Source: Actinomycetota bacterium (GTDB lineage Bacteria > Actinomycetota > Actinomycetes > Nanopelagicales > Nanopelagicaceae). Taken from it: a stretch of 9,248 bases of DNA. Location: NCBI GenBank assembly GCA_009704555.1, contig WLDY01000018.1, positions 1 through 9,248 of the forward strand. Reading direction: 5' to 3'. Positions 1-8,200 of this stretch are shown piece after piece; positions within the stretch are counted from its first letter, which is position 1; each line of letters starts with the position of its first letter. The notes under the pieces are model-generated. The model did not search any database and was not told the DNA's origin. It saw nothing but the letters and a program-made list of their open reading frames with translations. The position numbers were made by a program, and so were the translations under genes.

Positions 1-2837
1 AGACTGGAACCGGCATCTCCGAAGAGGTCATATTGACCAAGCGACTCCGCTCGCTTCGACTCCACGATCGCATCGAGTGCTTCAAGGTGGATCGCCATCA
101 AGCCTTTTCTCGTCGCGCCGAGTGAATCGAAGGCGCCGCCCTTGATCAATGATTCGATCGTCTTCTTGTTGCAAACCTGCATATCCACCTTTGCGAGGAA
201 GTCAGCGAAGGATCGGAACTGACCTTTCTCTTCGCGGGCTCGCTTGATGGATGCGACGACGTTCTCGCCGATGTTTCTTATCGCAGCGAGACCAAAACGA
301 ATGTCATCCCCGTGCGGTGAATAGTCGGCAACAGAGGTATTGACATCTGGCGGAAGCACTTTGATACCCATCCGTCGACACTCATTTAGATAGAGGGCGC
401 TCTTGTCCTTGTCATCGCGAACACTGGTCAATAGCGCTGCCATGTACTCGGTCGGATAGTTGGCCTTGAGGAAGGCGGTCCAATAGGAGACGACGCCATA
501 TCCGGCGCTGTGAGCGCGATTGAAGGCGTAATCGGAGAATGGAATCAGGGTCTTCCAGAGCTCCTCAATCGCGTCGGTGGTGAATCCATTGGCGCGCATC
601 CCACTCTCGAAGTGGACATACTCCTTGTCGAGGATGTCCTTGTTCTTCTTTCCCATCGCCTTTCGAAGTAGATCCGCACGACCCAATGAGAAGCCTGCGA
701 CCTTCTGTGCGATCGCCATCACCTGCTCTTGATAGACGATCAAGCCATAGGTGTCTCCCAATATCTCAGCTAAGGGCTCTGCCAACTCTGGATGTATCGG
801 CTCGACCTTCTTCCTTCGATTCTTACGGTCGGCATAGTCATTGTGCGCGTTGACGCCCATCGGACCTGGACGGTAGAGCGCGATGACAGCGGAGATGTCC
901 TCGAAGGAATCCGGAGCCATAGAACGAAGGAGCGCACGCATCGGAGCACCATCGAGCTGAAAGACTCCAAGAGTCTCCCCTCGAGCAAGGAGTTCGAAAG
1001 TCTTCCGATCATCGAGGTCCGAGGTCGAGAGTGTCACTTCCTCGCCCTTGTTCCGCCTGATATTTGTGAGGCAATCATCGATCACCGAGAGATTGCGCAG
1101 GCCGAGGAAATCCATCTTGAGCAGGCCCGTGGCTTCACAGGCACCCATGTCGAACTGGGTGATGATCGCGCCATCAGTATCGCGGCGATGGATCGGGATG
1201 ACATCGATCAACGGGTCACGGCTGAGGATGACGCCGGCGGCATGTACGCCCCACTGGCGCTTGAGACCCTCGAGACCTCGTGCGGTATCGACGACTTGCT
1301 TCGCTTCGGGATCGCTCTCATAGAGCTTGCGAAACTCATTCGCTTCAGAGAAGCGCTCGTCTTCGGTATCGAAGACGCCACTGAGTGAGATGTCCTTGCC
1401 CATCACAGAAGGTGGCAGAGCCTTGGTCAGACGATCACCTATCGAGAAGGGCAGACCCAGGACCCGCGTAGCATCCTTGATCGCTTGTTTCGACTTGATC
1501 GTTCCGTAGGTGATGATCTGTGCGACCCTATCCTCACCATATTTGTTGGTGGCATAACGGATCATCTCTGCGCGACGACGCTCGTCGAAGTCAAGGTCGA
1601 TATCGGGCATCGAGATTCGTTCAGGATTGAGGAATCGCTCGAAGAGCAAGCCGTACTTGATCGGATCGAGCGCTGTGATACCGAGCGCATAGGAGACCAA
1701 GGATCCGGCGGCCGAACCTCGCCCTGGTCCCACCCAGATCCCATTTTCCTTCGCGTATCTGACCAAGTCAGCAACGACAAGGAAGTAACCAGGAAATCCC
1801 ATCTTGCACATCACGTCGAGTTCGTAATCGAGACGCTCTTGATACTCGCGTGGGACCTCGCCGGTGATTCGTTCACGTAATCCCTGATTGGCGAGAGAGC
1901 GGAGCCACGAGTCTTCACTCTCGCCGGAGGGGACCGGGAAACGTGGCAGGAGATTCTCGCCTTCACGCAAGGACACATCACAACGTTCAGCGATCAAGAG
2001 CGTGTTGTCGCATGCCTCTGGAAGGTCCTTGAAGAGAAGTCGCATCTCAGCTGCGCTCTTGAGGTAGAACTGGTCGTTGTCGAACTTGAACCTCTTCGGG
2101 TCGGAGAGAATCGAACCAGACTGCACGCAGAGCAAGGCAGCGTGGGCGGAGAAGTCCTCGTTATAGGTGTAGTGAAGGTCGTTGGTAGCCAGGAGCGGTA
2201 GGCCGATCTCTTGCGCAAGGCGCAATAGGTCATCGCGTGAGCGCTTCTCTATCTCGATGTCATGGTCCATCAACTCGACATAGAAATTCCCGGGTCCGAA
2301 GATCTCAGCAAACTCCGCAGCAGCAGAACGTGCCTCGTTATACGCACCCATTCGGATCCTGGTCTGGATCTCGCCACCGGCGCAACCTGTAGTGCCGATC
2401 AGTCCTTGCGAGTATCGCGAAAGGAGGTCACGATCTATACGCGGCTTGTAATAGAAGCCTTCGAGCGATGAGAGCGATGCCAAGCGAAAGAGATTGGCCA
2501 GTCCGACATTGTCATAGGCCAACAGAGTCATATGGGTGTATGCGCCACCTGCGGAGACATCGTCCTCGCCACCTTCTGCCCACTTGACTCGCTTCTTCTC
2601 GAAACGCGAACCTGGTGCGACGTAGGCCTCCAACCCGATGATGGGTTTCACTCCCTTGGAGTTCATGGTCTTGTAGAAGTCATAGGCGCCGAAGAGATTG
2701 CCGTGGTCAGTCATTGCGATCGCAGGCATACCCTGTCGGGAAGTCTCACTCGCAAGATCCTGCAATCTCGCCGCGCCATCAAGCATGGAGTACTCCGTAT
2801 GCACATGCAGGTGCACGAAGTTCTCGTCGCGTTTCAC
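1..2837 (-). CDS. dnaE: DNA polymerase III alpha subunit DnaE (DnaE1 type), 3' end cut by window edge
   Basis: Replicative DNA polymerase, C family. The gene enters from the left edge, so 945 N-terminal residues are present and about 220-240 C-terminal ones (OB fold and tail, judging by family length near 1180) lie outside. The PHP domain opens with HLHVHTEYS (residues 9-17). All nine expected metal ligands are visible: H11, H13, D20, H45, E70, H102, C152, D220 and H222. The polymerase core has GPGRGSAAGS (370-379), the catalytic pair in PDIDLDFDE (D412, D414), the probable third catalytic aspartate in FED (D647), YRPGP (655-659) and FNRAHSAGYG (772-781). The visible part ends in the linker GQYDLFGD. 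The start is GTG at 2837, because an in-frame TAA lies two codons upstream and AGGAAGG sits 8 nt before it. It follows rluD by 86 bp on the same strand. No frameshift was seen. Identity is secure. Confidence 0.97.
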   Translation of the reverse strand, partial: MKRDENFVHLHVHTEYSMLDGAARLQDLASETSRQGMPAIAMTDHGNLFGAYDFYKTMNSKGVKPIIGLEAYVAPGSRFEKKRVKWAEGGEDDVSAGGAYTHMTLLAYDNVGLANLFRLASLSSLEGFYYKPRIDRDLLSRYSQGLIGTTGCAGGEIQTRIRMGAYNEARSAAAEFAEIFGPGNFYVELMDHDIEIEKRSRDDLLRLAQEIGLPLLATNDLHYTYNEDFSAHAALLCVQSGSILSDPKRFKFDNDQFYLKSAAEMRLLFKDLPEACDNTLLIAERCDVSLREGENLLPRFPVPSGESEDSWLRSLANQGLRERITGEVPREYQERLDYELDVMCKMGFPGYFLVVADLVRYAKENGIWVGPGRGSAAGSLVSYALGITALDPIKYGLLFERFLNPERISMPDIDLDFDERRRAEMIRYATNKYGEDRVAQIITYGTIKSKQAIKDATRVLGLPFSIGDRLTKALPPSVMGKDISLSGVFDTEDERFSEANEFRKLYESDPEAKQVVDTARGLEGLKRQWGVHAAGVILSRDPLIDVIPIHRRDTDGAIITQFDMGACEATGLLKMDFLGLRNLSVIDDCLTNIRRNKGEEVTLSTSDLDDRKTFELLARGETLGVFQLDGAPMRALLRSMAPDSFEDISAVIALYRPGPMGVNAHNDYADRKNRRKKVEPIHPELAEPLAEILGDTYGLIVYQEQVMAIAQKVAGFSLGRADLLRKAMGKKNKDILDKEYVHFESGMRANGFTTDAIEELWKTLIPFSDYAFNRAHSAGYGVVSYWTAFLKANYPTEYMAALLTSVRDDKDKSALYLNECRRMGIKVLPPDVNTSVADYSPHGDDIRFGLAAIRNIGENVVASIKRAREEKGQFRSFADFLAKVDMQVCNKKTIESLIKGGAFDSLGATRKGLMAIHLEALDAIVESKRAESLGQYDLFGDAGSS

Positions 2838-2845
2838 GTCTTATG

Positions 2846-2852
2846 CCTTCCT
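2846..2852 (-). promoter_or_regulatory. Shine-Dalgarno of dnaE
   Basis: AGGAAGG on the minus strand, separated by 8 nt from the GTG start at 2837. It is the strongest ribosome binding site in the window and fixes the dnaE start, since a TAA stop lies in frame between it and the GTG. The remaining 86-bp gap (2838-2923) holds no gene. A TANNNT-type hexamer TACGCT at 2915-2920 could be a -10 for dnaE with a leader of roughly 70 nt, but no matching -35 is visible and this is weak. Confidence 0.8.
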
Positions 2853-2923
2853 GAACTCAAATCCGACCCAAGGAAATTGCAGTCGACCGAAGAGGGGGCC
2901 GAGGATCGATCGTGAGCGTATCT

Positions 2924-3868
2924 TCACCCACCGATGCTGGTACGCAAGGACTCGATGCTTTCGGCTAGGTCCTTCGGGTAGGCGGCAGTGAAGTGGAGGC
3001 GCTCCCCCGTTCGCGGGTGGGTCAATTCGAGTTCCATCGCGTGGAGCCAAGGCCTGCGCATGGAGAGGCTCTCAGCTAGGCGCGGATCTGCGCCATATGT
3101 GAGATCTCCGACAAGCGGGTGCTTCAAAGCGGAGAAATGGACTCGGATCTGATGCGTCCTGCCGGTCTCGAGTTCAATGCGGGCCAACGTCACCGCCGGG
3201 AAGTACTCCAAGGCTTCGTAATGCGTGACGCTCGCCTTCCCTGACGCGACGACAGCAAAACGGTGATCCTCTTTCGGATGTCGATCGATCGGAGCGTCGA
3301 TGGTTCCGACCGCTGGATCGAGATGTCCCTGGGCCAGCGCGTGATAGACCTTCTTCACCTCTCGATCCTTGAATTGTGCTTTGAGAGAGCGGTGAGCATC
3401 TGATGACTTTGCCACCACCATCACGCCACTCGTTCCGACGTCGAGTCGGTGGACGATGCCTTCGCGTTCATCTGGACCCAGTGATGCCAATTGGATTCCC
3501 ATCGCACGAAGCGAGCCAGTCACCGTAGGTCCACTCCATCCTGGACTCGGATGTGCCGCCACTCCTACCGGCTTGTCGATCACAACGAGGTCTGCATCTT
3601 GGAAGAGGATGGGGATCAGAACATGTTCCTCCTCGATCACCTCTACCGGCGGGAAGTGGACGCGGACGACATCACCGCCACGTACTCGATCCGACTTCTT
3701 GATCGCACGTCCTGACGTGCGATATGTGATGGCACCTGCCTCGAAGAGTGGCTCGAGCGCATTGCGGGAGAGGCCCAACTCTCGTGCGAGAACCTGGTCG
3801 TATCGCATCCCATCGCTCGCCTCTGAGATGGCGATCTCGCGAAGATCCTCGCCTGAGCCGTCACTCAT
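2924..3868 (-). CDS. rluD: RluD/RluA-family 23S rRNA pseudouridine synthase
   Basis: Converts uridines of 23S rRNA to pseudouridine in the cytoplasm. 314 aa. An N-terminal S4-like RNA-binding domain spans about residues 18-72 (MRYDQVLARELGLSRNALE region). The RluA-type catalytic domain follows, with DKPVGVAAHP (98-107), the signature HRLDVGTSG (140-148) containing catalytic D143, GRTHQIRVHF (236-245) and VGDLTYGA (253-260). Start choice: ATG at 3868 has GGAG six bases upstream (3875-3878). The in-frame ATG two codons earlier (3874) abuts that GGAG directly, and longer in-frame extensions run deep into lspA. The start overlaps the end of lspA by 8 bp, which suggests translational coupling. RluD is the best family member given the S4 domain and the position next to lspA, but the exact target uridines (the 1911/1915/1917 set in E. 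coli) are inferred. Confidence 0.93.
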   Translation of the reverse strand: MSDGSGEDLREIAISEASDGMRYDQVLARELGLSRNALEPLFEAGAITYRTSGRAIKKSDRVRGGDVVRVHFPPVEVIEEEHVLIPILFQDADLVVIDKPVGVAAHPSPGWSGPTVTGSLRAMGIQLASLGPDEREGIVHRLDVGTSGVMVVAKSSDAHRSLKAQFKDREVKKVYHALAQGHLDPAVGTIDAPIDRHPKEDHRFAVVASGKASVTHYEALEYFPAVTLARIELETGRTHQIRVHFSALKHPLVGDLTYGADPRLAESLSMRRPWLHAMELELTHPRTGERLHFTAAYPKDLAESIESLRTSIGG

Positions 3869-4370
3869 CGTCATCTCCGAAGGTCGCAAACGGCTTGATG
3901 TCTCGAAGGAGCAAGTAGGCGATCCAGAACCCCGAGCAAGTGATCGCGATATCTGCGACATTGAAGATCGGCCAATTGGGCAATTGGATGAAGTCGACGA
4001 CATGGCCATGGAGGAATTGAGGTTCTCGGAAGATCCGATCGGTGAGATTGCCTAGGACGCCGCCAAGAAGCACGCCGAAACCGATCGCCCAGCGAAGGTC
4101 TGCCACTTTCCTTGCGAAGATGATGAGCCCGGTCGTGACAATCAGTGCGAAGACGGTAAGGAAGATGGTGAAGTTCGATCCGATATTGAAGGCTGCACCG
4201 CTGTTGGTCGTGTGATTGAATCGAAGGAGGTCGCCGATCACAGCAATTGGCGGGCGCCCATCAAGATATGTGACCACCCACCATTTGGAGGCTTGATCGA
4301 GACTCAGCAGCGATAGCGAGAGGAGCAGGATCGCTCTACGCGATCTCGCAAGTCTTTCCGCCAACTGCAC
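3861..4370 (-). CDS. lspA: Lipoprotein signal peptidase (signal peptidase II)
   Basis: Aspartic protease of the inner membrane that cleaves signal peptides from diacylglyceryl-modified prolipoproteins. From GTG 4370 it is 169 aa, normal for the family. Four membrane segments are visible at about residues 12-28, 67-86, 92-109 and 141-156. Conserved blocks are DQASK (25-29), NSGAAF (56-61), GNLTDR (107-112, catalytic D111) and FNVADI (136-141, catalytic D140). The start is uncertain. GTG 4370 lies 8 bp after the stop of the dksA-like gene and gives a short basic N-terminus. GTG 4406 would give 181 aa and overlap that gene by 28 bp. Neither has a clear Shine-Dalgarno, so reinitiation after the upstream stop is likely. 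The 3' end overlaps rluD by 8 bp. The dksA-like-lspA-rluD order is common in actinobacteria. Confidence 0.93.
   Translation of the reverse strand: MQLAERLARSRRAILLLSLSLLSLDQASKWWVVTYLDGRPPIAVIGDLLRFNHTTNSGAAFNIGSNFTIFLTVFALIVTTGLIIFARKVADLRWAIGFGVLLGGVLGNLTDRIFREPQFLHGHVVDFIQLPNWPIFNVADIAITCSGFWIAYLLLRDIKPFATFGDDDE
3875..3878 (-). promoter_or_regulatory. Shine-Dalgarno of rluD inside lspA
   Basis: GGAG on the minus strand within the last codons of lspA, six bases before the ATG at 3868. It decides between two closely spaced in-frame ATGs in favour of the downstream one. Confidence 0.5.
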
Positions 4371-4378
4371 GATAGCTT

Positions 4379-5191
4379 TTAGCGACGCTCTTCTTTGGCC
4401 TTGCACTTCATGCAGAGCGTGGCTCGCGGGAATACCTTCAATCGAGCCTTACCGATCGGATTCTGGCAATCCTCGCAATGGCCATATGTCTTGCTATCGA
4501 TACGGCTCAATGCACGCTCAGTTTGCAACACCATATCTCGAGCGTTGTAGACCAAGGACATCTCATGTTCGCGCTCAAAGGTCTTCGTGCCGGCATCCGC
4601 TTGGTCATCGCCCGCGCCGATTCCATCTCTTTCGATCAATTCGTCCATCTCGGTTTCGATCTCGGCTAACTCCGCCTTCAATCGCACCAGATCCTTTGCA
4701 AGTTCGGCTCGGACTGCCTTCAACTCCGTCGCGGTCCATTGCTCATCGCCTTCGGAGGTGGCAACAGGAGTCGGGGCGCCCTTTATCGGCTTGAGTTGCG
4801 GCACCTTCTTGGTTGCAACACCCTTGGCATTCTGCTTTGCAGTGCGCGCTGGAGGAAGCATCAGAAGCTTCTTCTCCTCGACGACAGCCTCAGCATTGGA
4901 TTCGACCTCGGGTTTGTAGACCGAAATCGTGGTCGCACCCTTAGCAGTGGTAGAGGTCAGCGCCGTCTTCGCCTTACCTCGAACGATGATCGGCTTTGAT
5001 GCTGCGCTCTTCTTGATCGTTGGTTTCACAATCGGCTTGCTGCTCTTCGCTGCTGACTTCTTCGCCGACTTCGGAGCCGCCTTGGGCGCTGATTTCTTCA
5101 CCGGCTTCGGGGCAGACTTCTTAGCAGTCGGCTTTGCCTTCTTGATCGCTGTCTTCTTGACTGTCTTCTTCGCTGTCTTCTTCGCAGGCAC
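4379..5191 (-). CDS. DksA/TraR-type C4 zinc-finger protein with Lys/Ala/Pro-rich H1-like N-terminal tail
   Basis: 270 aa from GTG 5191. Residues 1-80 are a low-complexity basic tail made of repeated KK(S/T)A and KSAPK units, like histone H1 or the tails of actinobacterial HU proteins. Residues 80-150 are a linker with an acidic patch (about 95-107). Residues 150-190 form a charged predicted coiled coil. A DDQADAG segment (195-201) keeps two acidic residues in the D-x-x-D spacing of the DksA coil tip. The C-terminus carries a C4 zinc finger, C239-x2-C242-x17-C260-x2-C263. DksA-family proteins act in the secondary channel of RNA polymerase. Whether this one binds RNA polymerase, DNA or both is inference. 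Upstream in-frame codons extend into antisense of ileS and are unlikely to be used. There is no Shine-Dalgarno; a -10 hexamer sits six bases before the GTG, so the mRNA is probably leaderless. It heads the operon with lspA and rluD. Confidence 0.88.
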   Translation of the reverse strand: MPAKKTAKKTVKKTAIKKAKPTAKKSAPKPVKKSAPKAAPKSAKKSAAKSSKPIVKPTIKKSAASKPIIVRGKAKTALTSTTAKGATTISVYKPEVESNAEAVVEEKKLLMLPPARTAKQNAKGVATKKVPQLKPIKGAPTPVATSEGDEQWTATELKAVRAELAKDLVRLKAELAEIETEMDELIERDGIGAGDDQADAGTKTFEREHEMSLVYNARDMVLQTERALSRIDSKTYGHCEDCQNPIGKARLKVFPRATLCMKCKAKEERR

Positions 5192-5197
5192 GGGCTG

Positions 5198-5203
5198 AGG
5201 GTA
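5198..5203 (-). promoter_or_regulatory. Candidate leaderless -10 for the dksA-like gene
   Basis: Minus-strand TACCCT fits the actinobacterial TANNNT -10. Six bases (CAGCCC) separate it from the GTG at 5191, so transcription would start at or within a base of the start codon. No Shine-Dalgarno or clear -35 is present. Confidence 0.5.
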
Positions 5204-5210
5204 GTGGCAT

Positions 5211-5219
5211 TGGTAGGCT
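5211..5219 (+). promoter_or_regulatory. Candidate extended -10 for leaderless ileS
   Basis: TGGTAGGCT holds a TGn extension followed by TAGGCT (5214-5219), matching TANNNT. Seven bases (TGCGCGA) separate it from the ileS ATG at 5227, so the expected start site is at or next to the A of ATG. No Shine-Dalgarno precedes the ATG and no convincing -35 is visible. The extended -10 may compensate for this. Confidence 0.5.
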
Positions 5220-5226
5220 TGCGCGA

Positions 5227-8200
5227 ATGAGCGAGCGACAGTATCCGCAGCTCTCCCCCCATATCGACCTCCCGGCCGTCGAGCGCGGAATCCTCGATTT
5301 CTGGGACAGTCACGCGATCTTCGAGAAGTCACTCTCGTCACGAGAGTCAGGCGAACCATGGACCTTCTTCGAGGGACCTCCTACCGCCAACGGCATGCCG
5401 GGTACTCATCACATCGAAGCGCGTGTCTTCAAAGACGTATTCCCTCGCTTTCACACTATGAAGGGGCGCTATGTCAGGCGCAAAGCGGGATGGGATTGCC
5501 ACGGATTGCCTGTGGAGATCGCAGTCGAAAAGGAACTTGGTTTCTCCGGTAAAGGCGATATTGAGAAGTATGGGATAGCGGCCTTCAATCAGAAGTGTCG
5601 AGAGTCGGTACAGCGACATGTCGGAGCATTCACCGATATGACGAAACGGATGGGTTTTTGGGTCGACTTCGACCAGGCCTACTGGACTATGTCTCCAGAG
5701 TATGTCGAAAGCATCTGGTGGTCACTCAAGGAGATCTGGAACAAAGGTCTTCTCGGTGAGGATCACCGCGTCGCGCCGTATTGCCCGCGTTGCGGTACCG
5801 GTCTCTCCGACCACGAACTCGCTCAAGGATATGAGACCGTCACTGACCCATCTGTCTACGTGCGATTTCCTGCGACCTCTGGGGAGTTAGCGGATCTCGG
5901 TGCGAAGTTCTTGGTCTGGACAACTACGCCTTGGACTTTGGTCTCTAACACAGCCGTCGCTGTCAATCCAAAAGTGGAGTACTTGGTCTTGGAACGCGAG
6001 GAAGATGGTGAGCGCCTCGTCGTCGCCAAAGAACTCGCCTCCGTCGTCGGTGAGCATCGTGTCCTCAAGAGCTATCTCGGATCCACCTTGGAGAGAGTCA
6101 CTTACTCACGACCATTCGATCTCGTTGAGATCCCGGATGCGCACTACATCGTCCTTGGCGACTACGTCACGGTCGAAGATGGCACTGGACTAGTCCATCA
6201 ATCCCCAGCGTTCGGCGCTGATGACCTAGCTGTCTGCCGAAGGTACGGTCTACCCGTCGTCAATCCAGTGCGTGGCGATGGCACATTCGAGAGCGCGATT
6301 CCATTGATCGGTGGACAGTTCTTCAAAGAGGCTGACAAGGCACTCGTCAAAGACCTGAAGAACCGTGAACTCCTCTTCAAGCACCTTCCTTACGAACACT
6401 CCTACCCTCACTGTTGGCGTTGCCACACTCCATTGATCTACTACGCACAGCCCTCTTGGTACATCCGCACTACGAAGATCAAAGAAGCGCTACTGCGTGA
6501 GAACGCCGCCACGGATTGGCATCCCGAGACCATCAAAGATGGTCGTTATGGTGATTGGCTCAACAACAACATCGATTGGGCGCTCTCACGGAATCGTTTC
6601 TGGGGTACACCACTGCCGATCTGGCGCTGTGAGAGTGGGGAGAAATCGCATGACATCTGCGTCGGTTCGCTCAAGGAATTGAGCCAACTCGCAGGAAGCG
6701 ACCTTTCGAATACCGATCCCCATCGCCCCTATGTCGATGAGATCCAGTTCCCTTGCCCTCACTGCTCGTCGACAAGTGGATCCGCCATGCGACGCGTGCC
6801 TGAAGTGATCGACGTCTGGTACGACTCAGGCGCGATGCCTTTCGCTCAGTGGGGATATCCGCATCGTGAGGGTTCGAAGGAGATCTTCGACTCCGCGTAT
6901 CCAGCCGACTTCATCTGTGAGGCGATCGATCAGACCCGAGGTTGGTTCTACACCCTAATGGCGATTGGCACTCTCGTCTTCGATCAATCCTCCTATCGAA
7001 GCGTCCTCTGCCTCGGACACATCCTCGACAAAGACGGTCGGAAGATGAGTAAGCACCTCGGCAATGTCCTGGAGCCGATGTCGCTGATGGACCAACATGG
7101 CGCAGATGCTGTCCGTTGGTTCATGCTCGCTGCCGGGTCACCATGGAGCGCACGACGCGTAGGTCATGATCTGATCTCCGAGGTCGTTCGAAAGACGCTC
7201 CTGACTTACTGGAACACAGTCTCCTTCCAAACTCTCTATGCGAAGGCCGCAGGATTCACTCCTTCCCAAAACGGAAAGGCTCCAGATAGCGCTCATCTCC
7301 TTGATCGATGGATCGTCAGTGAACTTCACCTATTGATCAAGCGGGTTGATGAAGCGCTCTCCCACTTCGACTCACAAGAGAGTGGTCGAGTGATCGCGGA
7401 GTTCATCGATCAGCTCTCCAATTGGTATGTCAGACGCTCAAGGAGAAGGTTCTGGGATGGTGACCGCGATGCGCTCGAGACCCTCCACTATTGCTTGGAG
7501 AACCTCACCCTCTTGATGGCGCCCATGGTCCCGTTCATCACCGAGCATGTCTGGCAGAACTTGATCACGACCGTAAAGGATGATGCCGCGGAATCAGTTC
7601 ACCTCGCCACTTTCCCACTCTCCGATCCATCGTTGATCGACAATGACCTCTCGCGACAAGTCGCTCTCACTCGTCGACTCGTCGAGCTTGGCCGCGCTGC
7701 ACGTGCCGAATCTGCGGTGAAGATCAGGCAACCACTCTCGCGCGCACTCATCTCCGCAAGTGGCTGGCAATCGCTTCCGGCAGAGTTACGTGATCAGATC
7801 TCAGATGAGCTCAACGTCCTTACCCTTGATGATCTTTCAGTCTCCGGCGATTTGGTAGATGTCTCAGTCAAGGCGAATTTCCGGTCGCTGGGTGCGAAAT
7901 TTGGTGCCTCCGTCCAGGCGATAGCGAAGGCGATCCATGCCGAGGAAGCGGCTCAATTGGTGGCGGTCCTTCGCTCCAAGGGCTCGACCTCGATCGAATA
8001 CAGCGATGTGAATGGCGCTCTGCAGAAAGCGGAGATCACCACCGAGGATGTGCTCGTCACCGAGACTCCTCGCGAAGGTTGGACTTACGCCTCAGCCCAC
8101 GGCGAAAGTCTCGCTCTCGATCTTGCGCTGACCCCTGAGTTGATCGCACAGGGAATCGCCCGCGAAGCGATCCGCCTCATCCAAGATGAGCGTAAAGCGC

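Noticed and set aside
792..1388. A 198-codon plus-strand open frame.
   Set aside because: It lies wholly antisense to the conserved polymerase core of dnaE, and its translation has no recognisable motif.
2838..2923. A terminator or small gene in the rluD-dnaE gap.
   Set aside because: No stable hairpin with a T-tract and no open frame with a ribosome site was found. The gap seems to hold only the dnaE 5' leader and possibly a weak -10.
3869..4009. A longer rluD starting at 4009.
   Set aside because: The added residues are Ser-rich, overlap lspA in another frame and precede the S4 domain with no homology. The GGAG site supports the ATG at 3868.
3456..4055. A 199-codon plus-strand open frame.
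   Set aside because: It is antisense to rluD and the end of lspA, both of which show catalytic motifs, and its translation is low-complexity and Ser/Arg-rich.
4981..5191. A tandem DNA repeat or recent expansion in the Lys/Ala-rich tail.
   Set aside because: The repeats are approximate at codon level and vary in sequence, as expected of a low-complexity protein tail rather than a DNA microsatellite.
4929..5198. A hydrophobic plus-strand frame rich in F, A and L, resembling a membrane protein.
   Set aside because: It is the mirror of the Lys/Ala-rich tail of the dksA-like gene. Lys codons read backwards as Phe or Leu, which mimics membrane segments.
5192..5359. A 56-codon N-terminal extension of the dksA-like gene.
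   Set aside because: The extension would be antisense to the start of ileS, is Arg-rich without family similarity, and would remove the Lys/Ala tail from its natural N-terminal position.
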